Positions 16,954-25,490 of a stretch of 64,000 nucleotides of DNA are shown piece after piece; position 1 is the first letter of the stretch, and every line of letters begins with the position of its first letter. Location: contig NZ_CP107918.1 in NCBI RefSeq assembly GCF_036014195.1, positions 7,626,001 through 7,690,000 of the forward strand, written 5' to 3'. A program made the translations under genes and the position numbers. A model generated the notes under the pieces. The model had not been told where the DNA came from. It ran no database searches and was given only the letters and a program-made list of their open reading frames with translations. This stretch comes from Streptomyces sp. NBC_00442 (GTDB lineage: Bacteria; Actinomycetota; Actinomycetes; Streptomycetales; Streptomycetaceae).

Positions 16954-18075
16954 TCAGCGGGTCGTGCGCCTGTCGAACCAGATCGTGGCCGCTATGGGTA
17001 CGAGCCCAGCCCAGAACAGGAAGCGAGGTTCGGACAGGCCCGACCAGGGGGGCCCGGCCATCATCAGGGCGCACAGCATGGCCCATCCCGATTGGGCGAC
17101 AACAATGCGGGCCCAACGGCCTCGGCGGAGCAGAGAACGGACGTTGAGCTGCACGCCGGCGCGGAGCTTCCGGTAGCGCCGCCAGGCGCCGAAGCCCCAG
17201 ATCGCCGCCATGATCACCACGGACCACAGGCGCTGGCCGATGGGCACCGGCAGTGCGGGAGAGGGCTCGCCGTCCGAAGGGAACAGGTTGATCATGGCAC
17301 CCGGCACGACCAGGCAGAGCAGGGCGAGCCATCGGGTCCCCCGCAGGAGACGGTAGGTGGCGCGGTCGAGTTGCTGCCGCATTCCGGGGGAGTCGGGCTG
17401 GCCGGCCAGCGCGCCCGCGTAGAGTTCGGCAGCCTGTGCGGCGCTCACGCCCGGCGCCTCCGCTGCCCTCTGGGTCTGGCGGGCGAGGGCTTCGGAATGT
17501 GTGGGGTCGATGCGGAGAATGGCCTCGTCGAGCTCGTCGGAGACGGTGCTGTTGCCGGCGAGGCCGACGATGAACTGCGCGACTTCGTGAGCGTAGATGC
17601 TCTCCGGGCCGAGGCGCAGCGCCTCCATGGCAATCTCGGTCGCCTCCTGGGAGACGCGGTCGGCGTCCTCCGCCGAAAAACGCGTGATTCCGGTTTCCTT
17701 GGCGTACCGGATCGTTGAGTTACGCAATACCGCGTCGGCGAGCATGGCCCGCGCGACGGGGTCCTCAGGAGCGACGCGGACTGCCTCGCGCAGTACGGGC
17801 TCGACGTCGCGCCACCCCTCACCGCGTGTCATGGCGAGGGCCCGCAGCATCAATGCGCCGTAGTCCTCGGGCGCCAGCTTCAGGGCCTCCCCGGCCGCCT
17901 CCAGGGCCTGCTTGGGCTCATCCTCGTTGAGGTGACAATGGCCGACCATGACCCAGGCCCGCACGTCGGCGGGGTCTTCGGCGAGACGGCCGCTCAGCAG
18001 TGCCTTGGCCTGGCCATAGCGTTCGAAGTCGATCAGCGCCGAGGCCTGCTCGACGGTCGGGTGCAGCGCGGTCAC
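16954..18075 (-). CDS. TPR protein with C-terminal membrane helices
   Basis: A 373-residue protein. The first 240 residues are helical with tetratricopeptide-like pairs (ALIDFERYGQAKALLSGRLA, VMVGHCHLNEDEPKQALEAA, ALMLRALAMTRGEG). The C-terminal part has four hydrophobic helices, e.g. WLALLCLVVPGAMINLF, WSVVIMAAIWGFGAW, VAQSGWAMLCALMMAG and FLFWAGLVPIAATIWF. The GTG start overlaps the TGA of the AAA ATPase gene by four bases (GTGA), so the two are translationally coupled and probably work together at the membrane. The TPR part may bind the ATPase or its client. Function unknown. Confidence 0.82.
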   Translation of the reverse strand: MTALHPTVEQASALIDFERYGQAKALLSGRLAEDPADVRAWVMVGHCHLNEDEPKQALEAAGEALKLAPEDYGALMLRALAMTRGEGWRDVEPVLREAVRVAPEDPVARAMLADAVLRNSTIRYAKETGITRFSAEDADRVSQEATEIAMEALRLGPESIYAHEVAQFIVGLAGNSTVSDELDEAILRIDPTHSEALARQTQRAAEAPGVSAAQAAELYAGALAGQPDSPGMRQQLDRATYRLLRGTRWLALLCLVVPGAMINLFPSDGEPSPALPVPIGQRLWSVVIMAAIWGFGAWRRYRKLRAGVQLNVRSLLRRGRWARIVVAQSGWAMLCALMMAGPPWSGLSEPRFLFWAGLVPIAATIWFDRRTTR

Positions 18076-19403
18076 AGTTTCCGCTTCTTCTTGAGGTAGG
18101 CGACCAGGTCGTCGTACATGCCGCCGTCATTGGCGTACATCGCGACGTTGCGCGCGGCGGAGAACCACGGTTCCGTCGAGGGCACCGTCTGCTTCGCGGC
18201 GTCCAGCAGATCCTTCATACCGATCATGCGGACGACCCCGGTACGCACCGAATCGAGGAGGGCGGACTCGGCCGCGGACTCGCACAGATGGGCCAGGTCG
18301 GCGCCCGACAGTCCGTCGGTGACCTTGACGAGCTTGCCCAAGTCGACTTTCTCGATGGGCCGTTCGCGCAGGTGGTAGCGGAGAATCGTCTCGCGTGCGG
18401 GGGCGTCGGGCGGCAGGACGAGAAGGGTGCGGTCGAAACGGCCGGGGCGGCGCAGGGCGATGTCGACGTCCCAGGGCACGTTCGTCGCGGCGAGCACGAA
18501 GACGCCCTCGTTGGCGGCGGCGTCGATGCCGTCGAGCTCGGTCAGGAGCTGGTTGACCGTGTTGCGCATGCCCGCGCTCTGCGTACGGCTGCGCTTGCCG
18601 CCCAGGGCGTCCAGCTCGTCGAGGAACACGACGCACGGTGCCTGGCGACGAGCCGTTTCGAAGAGCTCGTGCATGTTGCGCTCGGAGTTGCCGATCCACA
18701 TGTCGAGTACGTCGTTGACCGAGACCGAAAGGAAACTCGCGCCCAGCTCGCCCGCGACGGCCCGTGCCACGAACGTCTTGCCGCAGCCGGGAGGCCCGTA
18801 CAGGAGGAGTCCACCGCGCAGGCTCTTGCCGTACAGCTTGCGCAACTCGGGGTTGCGCAGCGGCGCGAGGAACGCGGCTTCCAGACGGTCCTTGACCTCC
18901 CGCATGCCACCGACGTCGGCGAGGCGCACGGTGCCCGGAGCATCGACGTCCCAGGCGGGGGAGTCGTCGGGATCGCCGCTGCCGTCGGTGGCGAGAGGCG
19001 CTTCGACGAAGCGGGGCGGAATCACATCCTTGACCTGGTCGGAGGCGGCACTCCAGTTGAAGTCGGCGCTGGTGCCGGTGCCGGCGGGTTCGGTTTCGGT
19101 GCCGACGTCGATGTCGGTGTCCGTGGCGGGTTCGGGTTCCGTGGGTGGGGTCGCCGAAACCGGCGCGAGCACAGGAGCGGGTGCATGCGCGGGGGCGGGC
19201 ATGCCCATGGCGCGCACCATCAGCGCCTTCGCCTGACCATCGCCCGGCGCGTGCGTCAGCGCGACGGCCACCTCCATGACCGCGGCGTCCTGCTGCCCGG
19301 CATCCAGCAACAAGCCGGCCAAGTGCAGCCGCAGCGGCACGTCGCCGGGTGCGGCCTCGACGGCCGTGCGCAAGCTTTGTATCAAGGGAGAGACCTCAGG
19401 CAT
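18072..19403 (-). CDS. AAA-family ATPase (FtsH/Cdc48-like module) with TPR-like N-terminus
   Basis: A 443-residue protein. Residues 1-70 form a short TPR-like helical region, 70-150 an Ala/Pro/acidic linker, and 160-440 a classical AAA module: Walker A GPPGCGKT at 203-210, Walker B VVFLDELDA at 258-266, sensor 1 ATN at 306-308 and the second region of homology RRPGRFDR at 318-325 with both arginine fingers. All catalytic residues are present, so it should hydrolyse ATP to remodel a protein substrate as a ring. It lacks a protease domain. It is the first gene of a two-gene operon with the TPR membrane protein, which suggests a membrane-docked remodelling complex. Confidence 0.88.
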   Translation of the reverse strand: MPEVSPLIQSLRTAVEAAPGDVPLRLHLAGLLLDAGQQDAAVMEVAVALTHAPGDGQAKALMVRAMGMPAPAHAPAPVLAPVSATPPTEPEPATDTDIDVGTETEPAGTGTSADFNWSAASDQVKDVIPPRFVEAPLATDGSGDPDDSPAWDVDAPGTVRLADVGGMREVKDRLEAAFLAPLRNPELRKLYGKSLRGGLLLYGPPGCGKTFVARAVAGELGASFLSVSVNDVLDMWIGNSERNMHELFETARRQAPCVVFLDELDALGGKRSRTQSAGMRNTVNQLLTELDGIDAAANEGVFVLAATNVPWDVDIALRRPGRFDRTLLVLPPDAPARETILRYHLRERPIEKVDLGKLVKVTDGLSGADLAHLCESAAESALLDSVRTGVVRMIGMKDLLDAAKQTVPSTEPWFSAARNVAMYANDGGMYDDLVAYLKKKRKL

Positions 19404-19565
19404 GCGGCCACTTTACGGATATGGCGACGCCGGCCCGGCGGCGGGCCGTGCGTAGCGCTGAAGGGACGAAGCACCGCAGAGGGCAGCCTCCGCACGTACG
19501 TCTTCCTCGCCGGCCGGTGTCACGGTCTTGTCGTCGTGAGGGTGTTCGGCGGGAGTCCAGCCGGC

Positions 19566-20150
19566 TCAGTGGCCACCGCGAGCGGGCTCGCAGCCGGTGC
19601 CGTCGGGGTAGCCGGCAAATGCGTCCGCCTTGGTGGCGTCCCCGCTCATCGTGCCCTCCACGCACCAGGGAGAGGCGCCGAGAGTGATGAGGAACCCGAC
19701 CCCGGTCGGACCGTTCTGGTATGCCTGCACCTTGTCGGTGGAGTACCCGAGACCGGTGAGTGCGGTGCGGACGTCGTCCGGGGCGAAGTCGCCGCGCCGG
19801 CGCAGCGGTTCGAGCGCACTCTTGACGTGCCCCGCCGCGGCAAGCCCGTCGCAACGGCTCTGTCCGCGAAGCGGGATGGGGACTCTGAAGCCGTGGTTCT
19901 CGGCGTAGTGGTCCTGGGGCGGCACGGTCGAGCTGGAGGTTGCGGCAGGCGTCGGCTTCGGGGTCTCGCCGGGGCAGGGGAAGTCGGCCGACGTGCTCGG
20001 TATCGCCGTACCGGTCGGCGTCGCAGGAGAACCCCCGGAGGTGCCGGCGGCGTCCGCCGACCGCTGCGTTCCGCAGCCGGCCGTCAGCAGGACCACCACG
20101 GCCAACGGCAGCAGTCCGAGCCGGGCTCTCGTCTTTCCCAGTGTCGTCAC
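19566..20150 (-). CDS. secreted lipoprotein of unknown function
   Basis: A 194-residue protein with a lipoprotein signal: basic start, hydrophobic LGLLPLAVVVLLTAGC with the lipobox cysteine near residue 26. A Ser/Thr/Pro-rich linker follows, then a small globular domain with an even number of cysteines (FPCPGE, SRCDGL, PWCVEG, GTGCEP) that could form two disulfides. Start choice is open: the GTG at 20150 gives a normal-length signal, whereas an ATG at 20186 has a better ribosome binding site (AGGAG five bases upstream). It would be anchored on the outer face of the membrane. No family recognised. Divergent from the kinase-transporter gene. Confidence 0.75.
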   Translation of the reverse strand: MTTLGKTRARLGLLPLAVVVLLTAGCGTQRSADAAGTSGGSPATPTGTAIPSTSADFPCPGETPKPTPAATSSSTVPPQDHYAENHGFRVPIPLRGQSRCDGLAAAGHVKSALEPLRRRGDFAPDDVRTALTGLGYSTDKVQAYQNGPTGVGFLITLGASPWCVEGTMSGDATKADAFAGYPDGTGCEPARGGH

Positions 20151-20184
20151 CTCTCGGATCCTTCCTCTCACCACGGCGGGGGGC

Positions 20185-20202
20185 ATGAGTACTCCTACTC
20201 AT
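20185..20202. promoter_or_regulatory. inverted repeat at lipoprotein leader
   Basis: Perfect inverted repeat, arms ATGAGTA and TACTCAT with a 4-base spacer. It covers the AGGAG ribosome binding site and the alternative ATG start of the lipoprotein gene, so as RNA it could mask translation, or as DNA bind a regulator. Role inferred. Confidence 0.45.
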
Positions 20203-20440
20203 CTTGAACCGCCCGTGACAACCGGCACCTTCGCCACATGGGCCCGTGAAGGGGTGGGCTCCGTGCCGGAATCCGCGTCGGCGGGCGAGAGACCGACCCC
20301 GCCCCCCTCCACGGCGGGCTGATCGGCCAGGCGGGACTCGGGGCGGCGCGACGCCGCGGCAGGGGCCAAAGCCGCCGGAGTCGGCGCCGATGGTCGAGAA
20401 GCAGGGGTAAGAACCTGTCCCGTCCGCTAACTTCCTGCAT

Positions 20441-22981
20441 GTGGACCAGCTGATCGTCGAAGATCCGGCCCGAATAGGACCGTACCGCCTCATCGCCCGG
20501 CTCGGTGAGGGCGGAATGGGACGCGTCTATCTCGCCCGCTCCGACGCCGGACGGACCGTCGCGGTCAAGGTCGTCCAGGCCGAGTACGCCCAACACCCCG
20601 AATTCCGCGCGCGGTTCGCACGCGAGGTCGATGCGGCCCGGCGCGTGGGCGGGGACTGGACGGCCGCCGTGCTCGACGCGGACACGGAGGCCGATGTGCC
20701 GTGGGTGGCGACCCAGTACGTCCCGGGGCCCGATCTGACCACCGTGGTCGCCAAGGACTTCGGGCCGCTCCCCGAGTACTCCGTCCAGGTCCTCGCCAAC
20801 CGCCTCGCCCTGGCCCTGCGGGCCGTGCACGAGGCGGGCCTCATTCACCGGGACCTCAAGCCGTCCAACGTGCTCGTCACCGTCGACGGCCCCCGCGTCA
20901 TCGACTTCGGCATCGCACGCGCGCTGGACAGCCTCGCCGGGGACAGCCTGCGCACCCGTACCGGCATGCTGATCGGCTCGCCCGGGTTCATGTCGCCGGA
21001 GCAGGTGCGGGGCCTTCCACTCACCCCGGCCAGCGATGTGTTCTGCCTGGGCGCGCTGCTCGTGTACGCCACCACGGGGCGACTCCTCTTCGGCGCCACC
21101 GACACCGGTCTCAACGCCCACCTCTTCAGGATCGCGGAGGAGGAGGCGGACCTGACCGGCGTACCCGAGTCACTCGCCGGACTCGTGGGCGAATGCCTGC
21201 ACAAGGACCCGGCCCGGCGCCCGACCCCGCAGCAGGTGATCGCACGCACGACGACGGACCGGGCGGACGAGTGGCTCCCCGGCGTGGTGCTGGCCCAACT
21301 CGGCCGGCACGCGGCCCAATTGCTGGACTACGCCCCGGAGACGCCGACGGCTGCGGCCGCAGCGCCGGTCCCGGCTCCCCGGGCCGCGCAGCCGCCGCCC
21401 CCGCCGCCCGCGTACGCGCCGACGACCCCGGTGAACGCCGGCCCCGCTCCGTCGAATCCGTACGCCGACGCCTGGCGGCCCGCCGCGCCTCCGGCCGGGG
21501 ATCAGGGGCCGCATCCGCTGCGCTGGTGGGGGCTGGTGGCGATCACGCTGGCGCAACTGCTCGTGCTGGTCAGCGGGTCCATCCTCGACCCGCCTTCCCT
21601 GCAGGCAGACCTGCACATGTCGACTGCCGACATGAGAACGGCATTCCTCGCCTACCCCGTCGCCTTCGGCGGGCTGCTCCTGCTCGGCGGACACATCGCG
21701 GACCTGATCGGGCGCAAACGGGCGTTGATCACCGGGCTGACCGGTCTCGCGGCCGCCTGTGCGCTCGGAGGTGCGGCCACCGGCTCCGCCATGGTCATCT
21801 GCGCCAGTGCGCTGCAAGGTGCCTTCGGCGCGCTGCTGTGGCCCTCCGCTCTGTCCCTGCTGTCCACCTCCTTCACCGACCCCAAGGAGCGAGGCAGGGC
21901 CTTCGGGGTGTTCGGTGTCCTCGCCGGCGGCGGATCGGTGATCGGGATGCTCGGGAGCGGCCGGCTGCTCACGGTGCTGGACTGGCGCCCGTGCCTGTAC
22001 GTCAACGCCGCTGTGGCCGTGGTCGCCGTGATCGGCGCGGCTGTGCTGGTGCACGAGCGCGCGGACCGGTCCGCGACGCGAATGGATCCGCTCGGCGCGG
22101 TGCTCGGAACCGGCGGATTCCTCGCCCTGAGCTACGGCCTCGCCAAGGCGCAGCCGTGGGGCTGGACCAATCCCGCGATCGTGGCCCTCCTGGGCGGCGG
22201 CGTCCTCCTGCTCACGGTCTTCGTCTGGTGGCAGACCAGGGCGTCGAGCCCCCTCCTGCCGCCGTACGTGTTCAAGGACCGCAACCGCCTCGGTGCCTTC
22301 CTCACGATGATCGTGGCCGGCACGGGTCTGCTCGGGCTGTTCCTGACCCAGACCTTCTACCTCCAGGAAGTGCTCGACTACGACACGTTCGAGGCCGGCG
22401 TGGCCCTGCTGCCCACCGTCATCGCGATGATCATCGGATCCACGCAGATCTCCGCCCGGCTGTCGCACCGCGTCGCTCCCCGCCTGCTGATGGCACCGGG
22501 CCTGGTGGTCGTGGCCCTGGGCGCTGCGCTTCTGACGCGGCTCCGGCTCGACAGCGGCTACGCCGCGCTGGTGCTGCCCAGCATGGTCCTCACCGGCCTC
22601 GGCATAGGCGTGACCTTGATGCCGCTCTTCGCCATCGCCACGTCAGGTGTCGCCGGACGGGACTCCGGTGCGGCGGCGGCATCCGTGAACAGCGCGCAAC
22701 AGCTGGGCGGTTCGCTGGGAGTGGTGGCGTTCGGGGGCATTCTCGGCTCGGCCATCGTCTCGCGACTGCACAACGCGTCCGGGGATCCGGCGGGAATCGA
22801 AGACCTGGCCAGAAGCGGGCACGCCGTCGGAGTCAAGGGGCTGCCGCCCGCTCTGTGGAAGCCGCTTGCCGACGCGACCGTTGCCGGGTACGCCGCCACC
22901 ATCTGGTCGGTGGTCGGCGCCCTCGTGCTGGCCGGCGTGATCGCCTGGCTGATGATCAAGGACAAGGCGCCGGGCGCCTAG
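20441..22981 (+). CDS. bifunctional Ser/Thr protein kinase and MFS transporter
   Basis: One 846-residue protein joins two normally separate modules without interruption. Residues about 12-275 are a complete Hanks-type kinase: glycine loop GEGGMGRVYLA, lysine in VAVKVV, catalytic loop HRDLKPSN near 136, DFGIA and the SPEQV activation-end motif. A Pro/Ala-rich linker (about 295-360) leads into a DHA2-like drug:H+ antiporter region (about 362-840) with roughly 14 membrane helices and the GGHIADLIGRKRAL loop between helices 2 and 3. The kinase would sit in the cytoplasm and might phosphorylate the transporter or sense its substrate. Starts at a GTG; the frame is intact throughout. Confidence 0.92.
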   Translation: MDQLIVEDPARIGPYRLIARLGEGGMGRVYLARSDAGRTVAVKVVQAEYAQHPEFRARFAREVDAARRVGGDWTAAVLDADTEADVPWVATQYVPGPDLTTVVAKDFGPLPEYSVQVLANRLALALRAVHEAGLIHRDLKPSNVLVTVDGPRVIDFGIARALDSLAGDSLRTRTGMLIGSPGFMSPEQVRGLPLTPASDVFCLGALLVYATTGRLLFGATDTGLNAHLFRIAEEEADLTGVPESLAGLVGECLHKDPARRPTPQQVIARTTTDRADEWLPGVVLAQLGRHAAQLLDYAPETPTAAAAAPVPAPRAAQPPPPPPAYAPTTPVNAGPAPSNPYADAWRPAAPPAGDQGPHPLRWWGLVAITLAQLLVLVSGSILDPPSLQADLHMSTADMRTAFLAYPVAFGGLLLLGGHIADLIGRKRALITGLTGLAAACALGGAATGSAMVICASALQGAFGALLWPSALSLLSTSFTDPKERGRAFGVFGVLAGGGSVIGMLGSGRLLTVLDWRPCLYVNAAVAVVAVIGAAVLVHERADRSATRMDPLGAVLGTGGFLALSYGLAKAQPWGWTNPAIVALLGGGVLLLTVFVWWQTRASSPLLPPYVFKDRNRLGAFLTMIVAGTGLLGLFLTQTFYLQEVLDYDTFEAGVALLPTVIAMIIGSTQISARLSHRVAPRLLMAPGLVVVALGAALLTRLRLDSGYAALVLPSMVLTGLGIGVTLMPLFAIATSGVAGRDSGAAAASVNSAQQLGGSLGVVAFGGILGSAIVSRLHNASGDPAGIEDLARSGHAVGVKGLPPALWKPLADATVAGYAATIWSVVGALVLAGVIAWLMIKDKAPGA

Positions 22982-23016
22982 TACGAAACGTGGAACCCGG
23001 CCCGCCTATCACTCGT

Positions 23017-23439
23017 CTATCCGTCGTCCTGTCCCTTGTCGGCTTGTTGGTCGTCGGCTTCGTTGGCGCGGTCGATCTCGCTCATGTGCTCCTCCGCCCA
23101 GGTCCGCAGCCCCGCAAGCGCGGCTTCCAGGGACAGCCCAAGTCCGGTGAGTCGGTAGAAGACCCGGGGCGGCACGGTCGGTTCGACCCGGCGTGACACC
23201 AGCCCGTCGCGGGTCAGGCTGCGCAGCGTCACGGACAGCATCTTCTGCGAGACGCCGGGCATGCGGCGTCTCAGCTCCGCGAAGCGCACCTCGTCCGGTG
23301 CTGCGTCGGCGAGCGTCTTGACGGCCATGGACGTCCACTTCGTGCCGATGCGGTCCAGCAACTGCCGCGTAGGGCACTGCGGATCGAACAGATCGCCGCG
23401 TGCCCCACGACCGGCGGCGCGGGCTCCCCGGGTGGTCAC
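23017..23439 (-). CDS. HxlR-family transcriptional regulator
   Basis: A 140-residue winged-helix protein with the HxlR hallmarks: a cysteine near the N-terminus (DPQCPTRQLLDRIGTKWTSM), FAELRRRMPGVSQKMLSVTL as recognition helix and the wing VEPTVPPRVFYRLTGLG. These cysteine-containing regulators often sense reactive electrophiles or formaldehyde-like compounds. It is divergent from the alpha/beta hydrolase with an operator-like inverted repeat between them. A GTG start at 23439 is used. The kinase gene is convergent on the other side. Confidence 0.87.
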   Translation of the reverse strand: MTTRGARAAGRGARGDLFDPQCPTRQLLDRIGTKWTSMAVKTLADAAPDEVRFAELRRRMPGVSQKMLSVTLRSLTRDGLVSRRVEPTVPPRVFYRLTGLGLSLEAALAGLRTWAEEHMSEIDRANEADDQQADKGQDDG

Positions 23440-23489
23440 CCGTGGCTCACCACCTTCCCTGAAAGTGCCGTCTAGTGAGCGGCTGGAGA

Positions 23490-23522
23490 GTTACCTATCG
23501 TTTTCTAGTCACCGATGGTAAC
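23490..23522. promoter_or_regulatory. candidate HxlR operator
   Basis: Inverted repeat with arms GTTACC-T-ATCG and CGATGGTAAC (one bulged base), 12 bases apart, midway in the 100-base divergent region between HxlR and hydrolase starts. An AT-rich core (TTTTCTAG) between the arms may contain promoter elements. Confidence 0.6.
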
Positions 23523-23539
23523 CACCCGAAGGAGCCGCC

Positions 23540-24397
23540 ATGCCCGCCACCACCGCACACCAGCTGCACCGCATCGCGACGAACGGTGTCGAACTCAACG
23601 TCGCCATCGCCGGTGAAGGACCCGCGGTCCTCCTTCTGCACGGCATCCCCCACACCTGGTACCTCTGGAGCGGCATCATGGAGCAACTGGCGGGGCGGCA
23701 CCGGGTCATCGCCCCGGACCTGCGAGGCCTCGGTGCCAGTGACCGTGCCGTCGAGGGATACGACGCCGGCACCCTCGCCGCCGACGCCGAAGGGCTGCTC
23801 GACGCACTCGGCGAGCCCTCGGCAGCGGTGGTCGGCATCGACGCGGGCACCGCCCCCGCCGTCCTGCTCGCGCTGCGCCGGCCCGGCCTGGTCCGGCGCC
23901 TGGTCGTGATGGAAGCACTGCTCGGGCGCCTGCCCGGAGCCGATCACCTCGTCGTCGGCGGCGCCCCATGGTGGTTCGGCTTCCACGCAGTCCCCGGCCT
24001 CGCCGAGACCGTCCTGGCCGGCAACGAAGCCCCGTACGTCGACTGGTTCCTCGACTCGGGAACGCTCGGGCGAGGAGTGCCCGACGACATCCGCGCGGCC
24101 TTCGTCCACGCGTACACCGGGAGCGAGGCCCTGCGCTGCGCGTTCTCCTACTACCGGGCCCTGCCCACCAGCGCGCGGCAGATCCAGGACGCCACCGGGA
24201 CAGCTCGCCTGACCATGCCCACCCTGGCCATCGGCTCCCACCCGGTCGGCACCGGGCTCGAACACCAACTACGCCCCATCGCCGACGACCTGGTAGGGCA
24301 CCACCTCCAGGACTGCGGGCACATCATCCCCCTCGACCGCCCCGACGCGCTGCTCGCGCTCCTTGACCCCTTCCTCTCCGCCGATCCGGCGCAGTGA
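23540..24397 (+). CDS. alpha/beta hydrolase, epoxide hydrolase/dehalogenase-like
   Basis: A 285-residue alpha/beta hydrolase. The oxyanion motif HGIP is at 34-37, the nucleophile elbow is GIDAGTA with aspartate 101 instead of serine, and the catalytic histidine is in DCGHIIPLDRPD near 267. An aspartate nucleophile together with HG-x-P is the pattern of epoxide hydrolases and haloalkane dehalogenases, so an ester intermediate on Asp is likely. GAAGGAG before the ATG supports the start. It is divergent from HxlR, which often controls detoxification genes. A perfect hairpin overlaps the stop codon. Confidence 0.87.
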   Translation: MPATTAHQLHRIATNGVELNVAIAGEGPAVLLLHGIPHTWYLWSGIMEQLAGRHRVIAPDLRGLGASDRAVEGYDAGTLAADAEGLLDALGEPSAAVVGIDAGTAPAVLLALRRPGLVRRLVVMEALLGRLPGADHLVVGGAPWWFGFHAVPGLAETVLAGNEAPYVDWFLDSGTLGRGVPDDIRAAFVHAYTGSEALRCAFSYYRALPTSARQIQDATGTARLTMPTLAIGSHPVGTGLEHQLRPIADDLVGHHLQDCGHIIPLDRPDALLALLDPFLSADPAQ

Positions 24398-24409
24398 TCG
24401 GCGGAGAGG
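24373..24409 (+). terminator. terminator hairpin overlapping hydrolase stop codon
   Basis: A perfect 14-base stem (CCTCTCCGCCGATC with its complement) and a 9-base loop; the TGA stop at 24395-24397 lies in the loop and right arm. No U-run follows, as is usual in Streptomyces. Confidence 0.75.
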
Positions 24410-24518
24410 ACCGAGCGGGTCCGCAGGATCCCGTTGAGCCTGGTCGGCCTTAGGTGAGACGGGCCACGCGATCGCTCGCGGTGGCGGGCACCGTCACTGT
24501 TCCGCGGGGCGACGGCCA

Positions 24519-24914
24519 GTGGCCGGGGTCGTGCTGATGACACGCGAGTACGTCCCCCACGCCGTCGCCGCCGTGCGTCCGCTCCGGGAGGAGCCCCACG
24601 TCGATGCGGCCCGGGTGTTCGTCGCCGGGCACAGCATGGGGGGCAAGATGGCGCCCCGGGTCACCGAGACCGAGCCGTCCGTCGCGGGCGTCGTGATCCT
24701 TGCGGGCGACGCAGAGCCCATGCACCGCGAGGCCGTCCGGGTCGTGGGCCACCTCGCGGCCCTCGACCCCGGCCCACGCTCCGAGATGGCCCTTGCGGAG
24801 ATCACACGCCAGGCCACGACCGTCGAACCGCGCTGTCACCCCGCACACCTCGGGGGACCTGCCCTTCGGTCTGCCTGCGGCCGACTTCATCGCGTACCCG
24901 ATGGGCGGGCGTAG
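24519..24914 (+). pseudogene. alpha/beta hydrolase fragment
   Basis: An internal slice of an alpha/beta hydrolase (dienelactone hydrolase/BAAT-like): REYVPHAVAAVRPLREEP, then the nucleophile elbow VFVAGHSMGGKMAPRV and SVAGVVILAGDAEPMHRE. No N-terminal strands precede it and near 24835 the coding signal moves to another frame (DLPFGLPAA). It is truncated on the left and frameshifted on the right, so it is not functional. Confidence 0.75.
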
Positions 24915-25041
24915 CGCGCAGGGTGGGCACACCGGTCGACCTGGGCGAGGAAGGAGTCGGTGGCGGGCCCGTCCGGCGTTGTCGATACTCCGAGCCGTCC
25001 CCGCCCCGAGCGGCAACCACTCTCCGAGCGAGGGGCTGTCG

Positions 25042-25428
25042 TCATTCGATCCAGCGGGCAGCGGCCTCGTACGTAGTGTCTGGCGTGCTGTTGAAGGCGA
25101 TGGCCGCGCCGGGTGCGTGTCGCCGGATCAGGTTGATGAGGAGCTCGAGGAGTTCTACCCGGTCGTCCGAGTGGCGCAGTCCACCGCCGACGGTGACGCA
25201 CTCCCACGGGTGGGACCGCAGCGCATTCCCGACGGCCGCTTCCACGTCGTCACCTGCATCAAGTCCATCAAGGCCGATGAGACAGGTCTCCACGCCCACG
25301 CCATGTTCGGCGAACTGGGTCAGACCCGCCTCGATCGCCTTCGCCGCCGGCTCGGGATCCCACGGCCCGGGTACCCGATACGGATCCAGCCCGATGACGA
25401 GAACGCGGGGCGAATCGGAGGTTTCCAT
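25042..25428 (-). CDS. conserved hypothetical protein, small alpha/beta fold
   Basis: A 128-residue protein with alternating strands and helices: VLVIGLDPYRVPGPWDPEP at the N-terminus, GVGVETCLIGLD, CVTVGGGLRHSDDRVELLEL and a C-terminal AIAFNSTPDTTYEAA. It looks complete and cytoplasmic. The strand VTVGGGLR followed by a helix suggests a nucleotide- or phosphate-binding Rossmann-like fold, but I do not recognise a family with a known job. The ATG at 25428 is 62 bases from the divergent metallo-hydrolase gene start. Confidence 0.72.
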   Translation of the reverse strand: METSDSPRVLVIGLDPYRVPGPWDPEPAAKAIEAGLTQFAEHGVGVETCLIGLDGLDAGDDVEAAVGNALRSHPWECVTVGGGLRHSDDRVELLELLINLIRRHAPGAAIAFNSTPDTTYEAAARWIE

Positions 25429-25490
25429 GCCGGAACGGTACGCGCCGAACGCCCCACGGACACAGGAGCCGGCGAGTACGTTGGCGTGTC

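Noticed and set aside
18000..20207. Long forward frame across the AAA/TPR operon
   Set aside because: Antisense shadow; composition and lack of motifs argue against coding.
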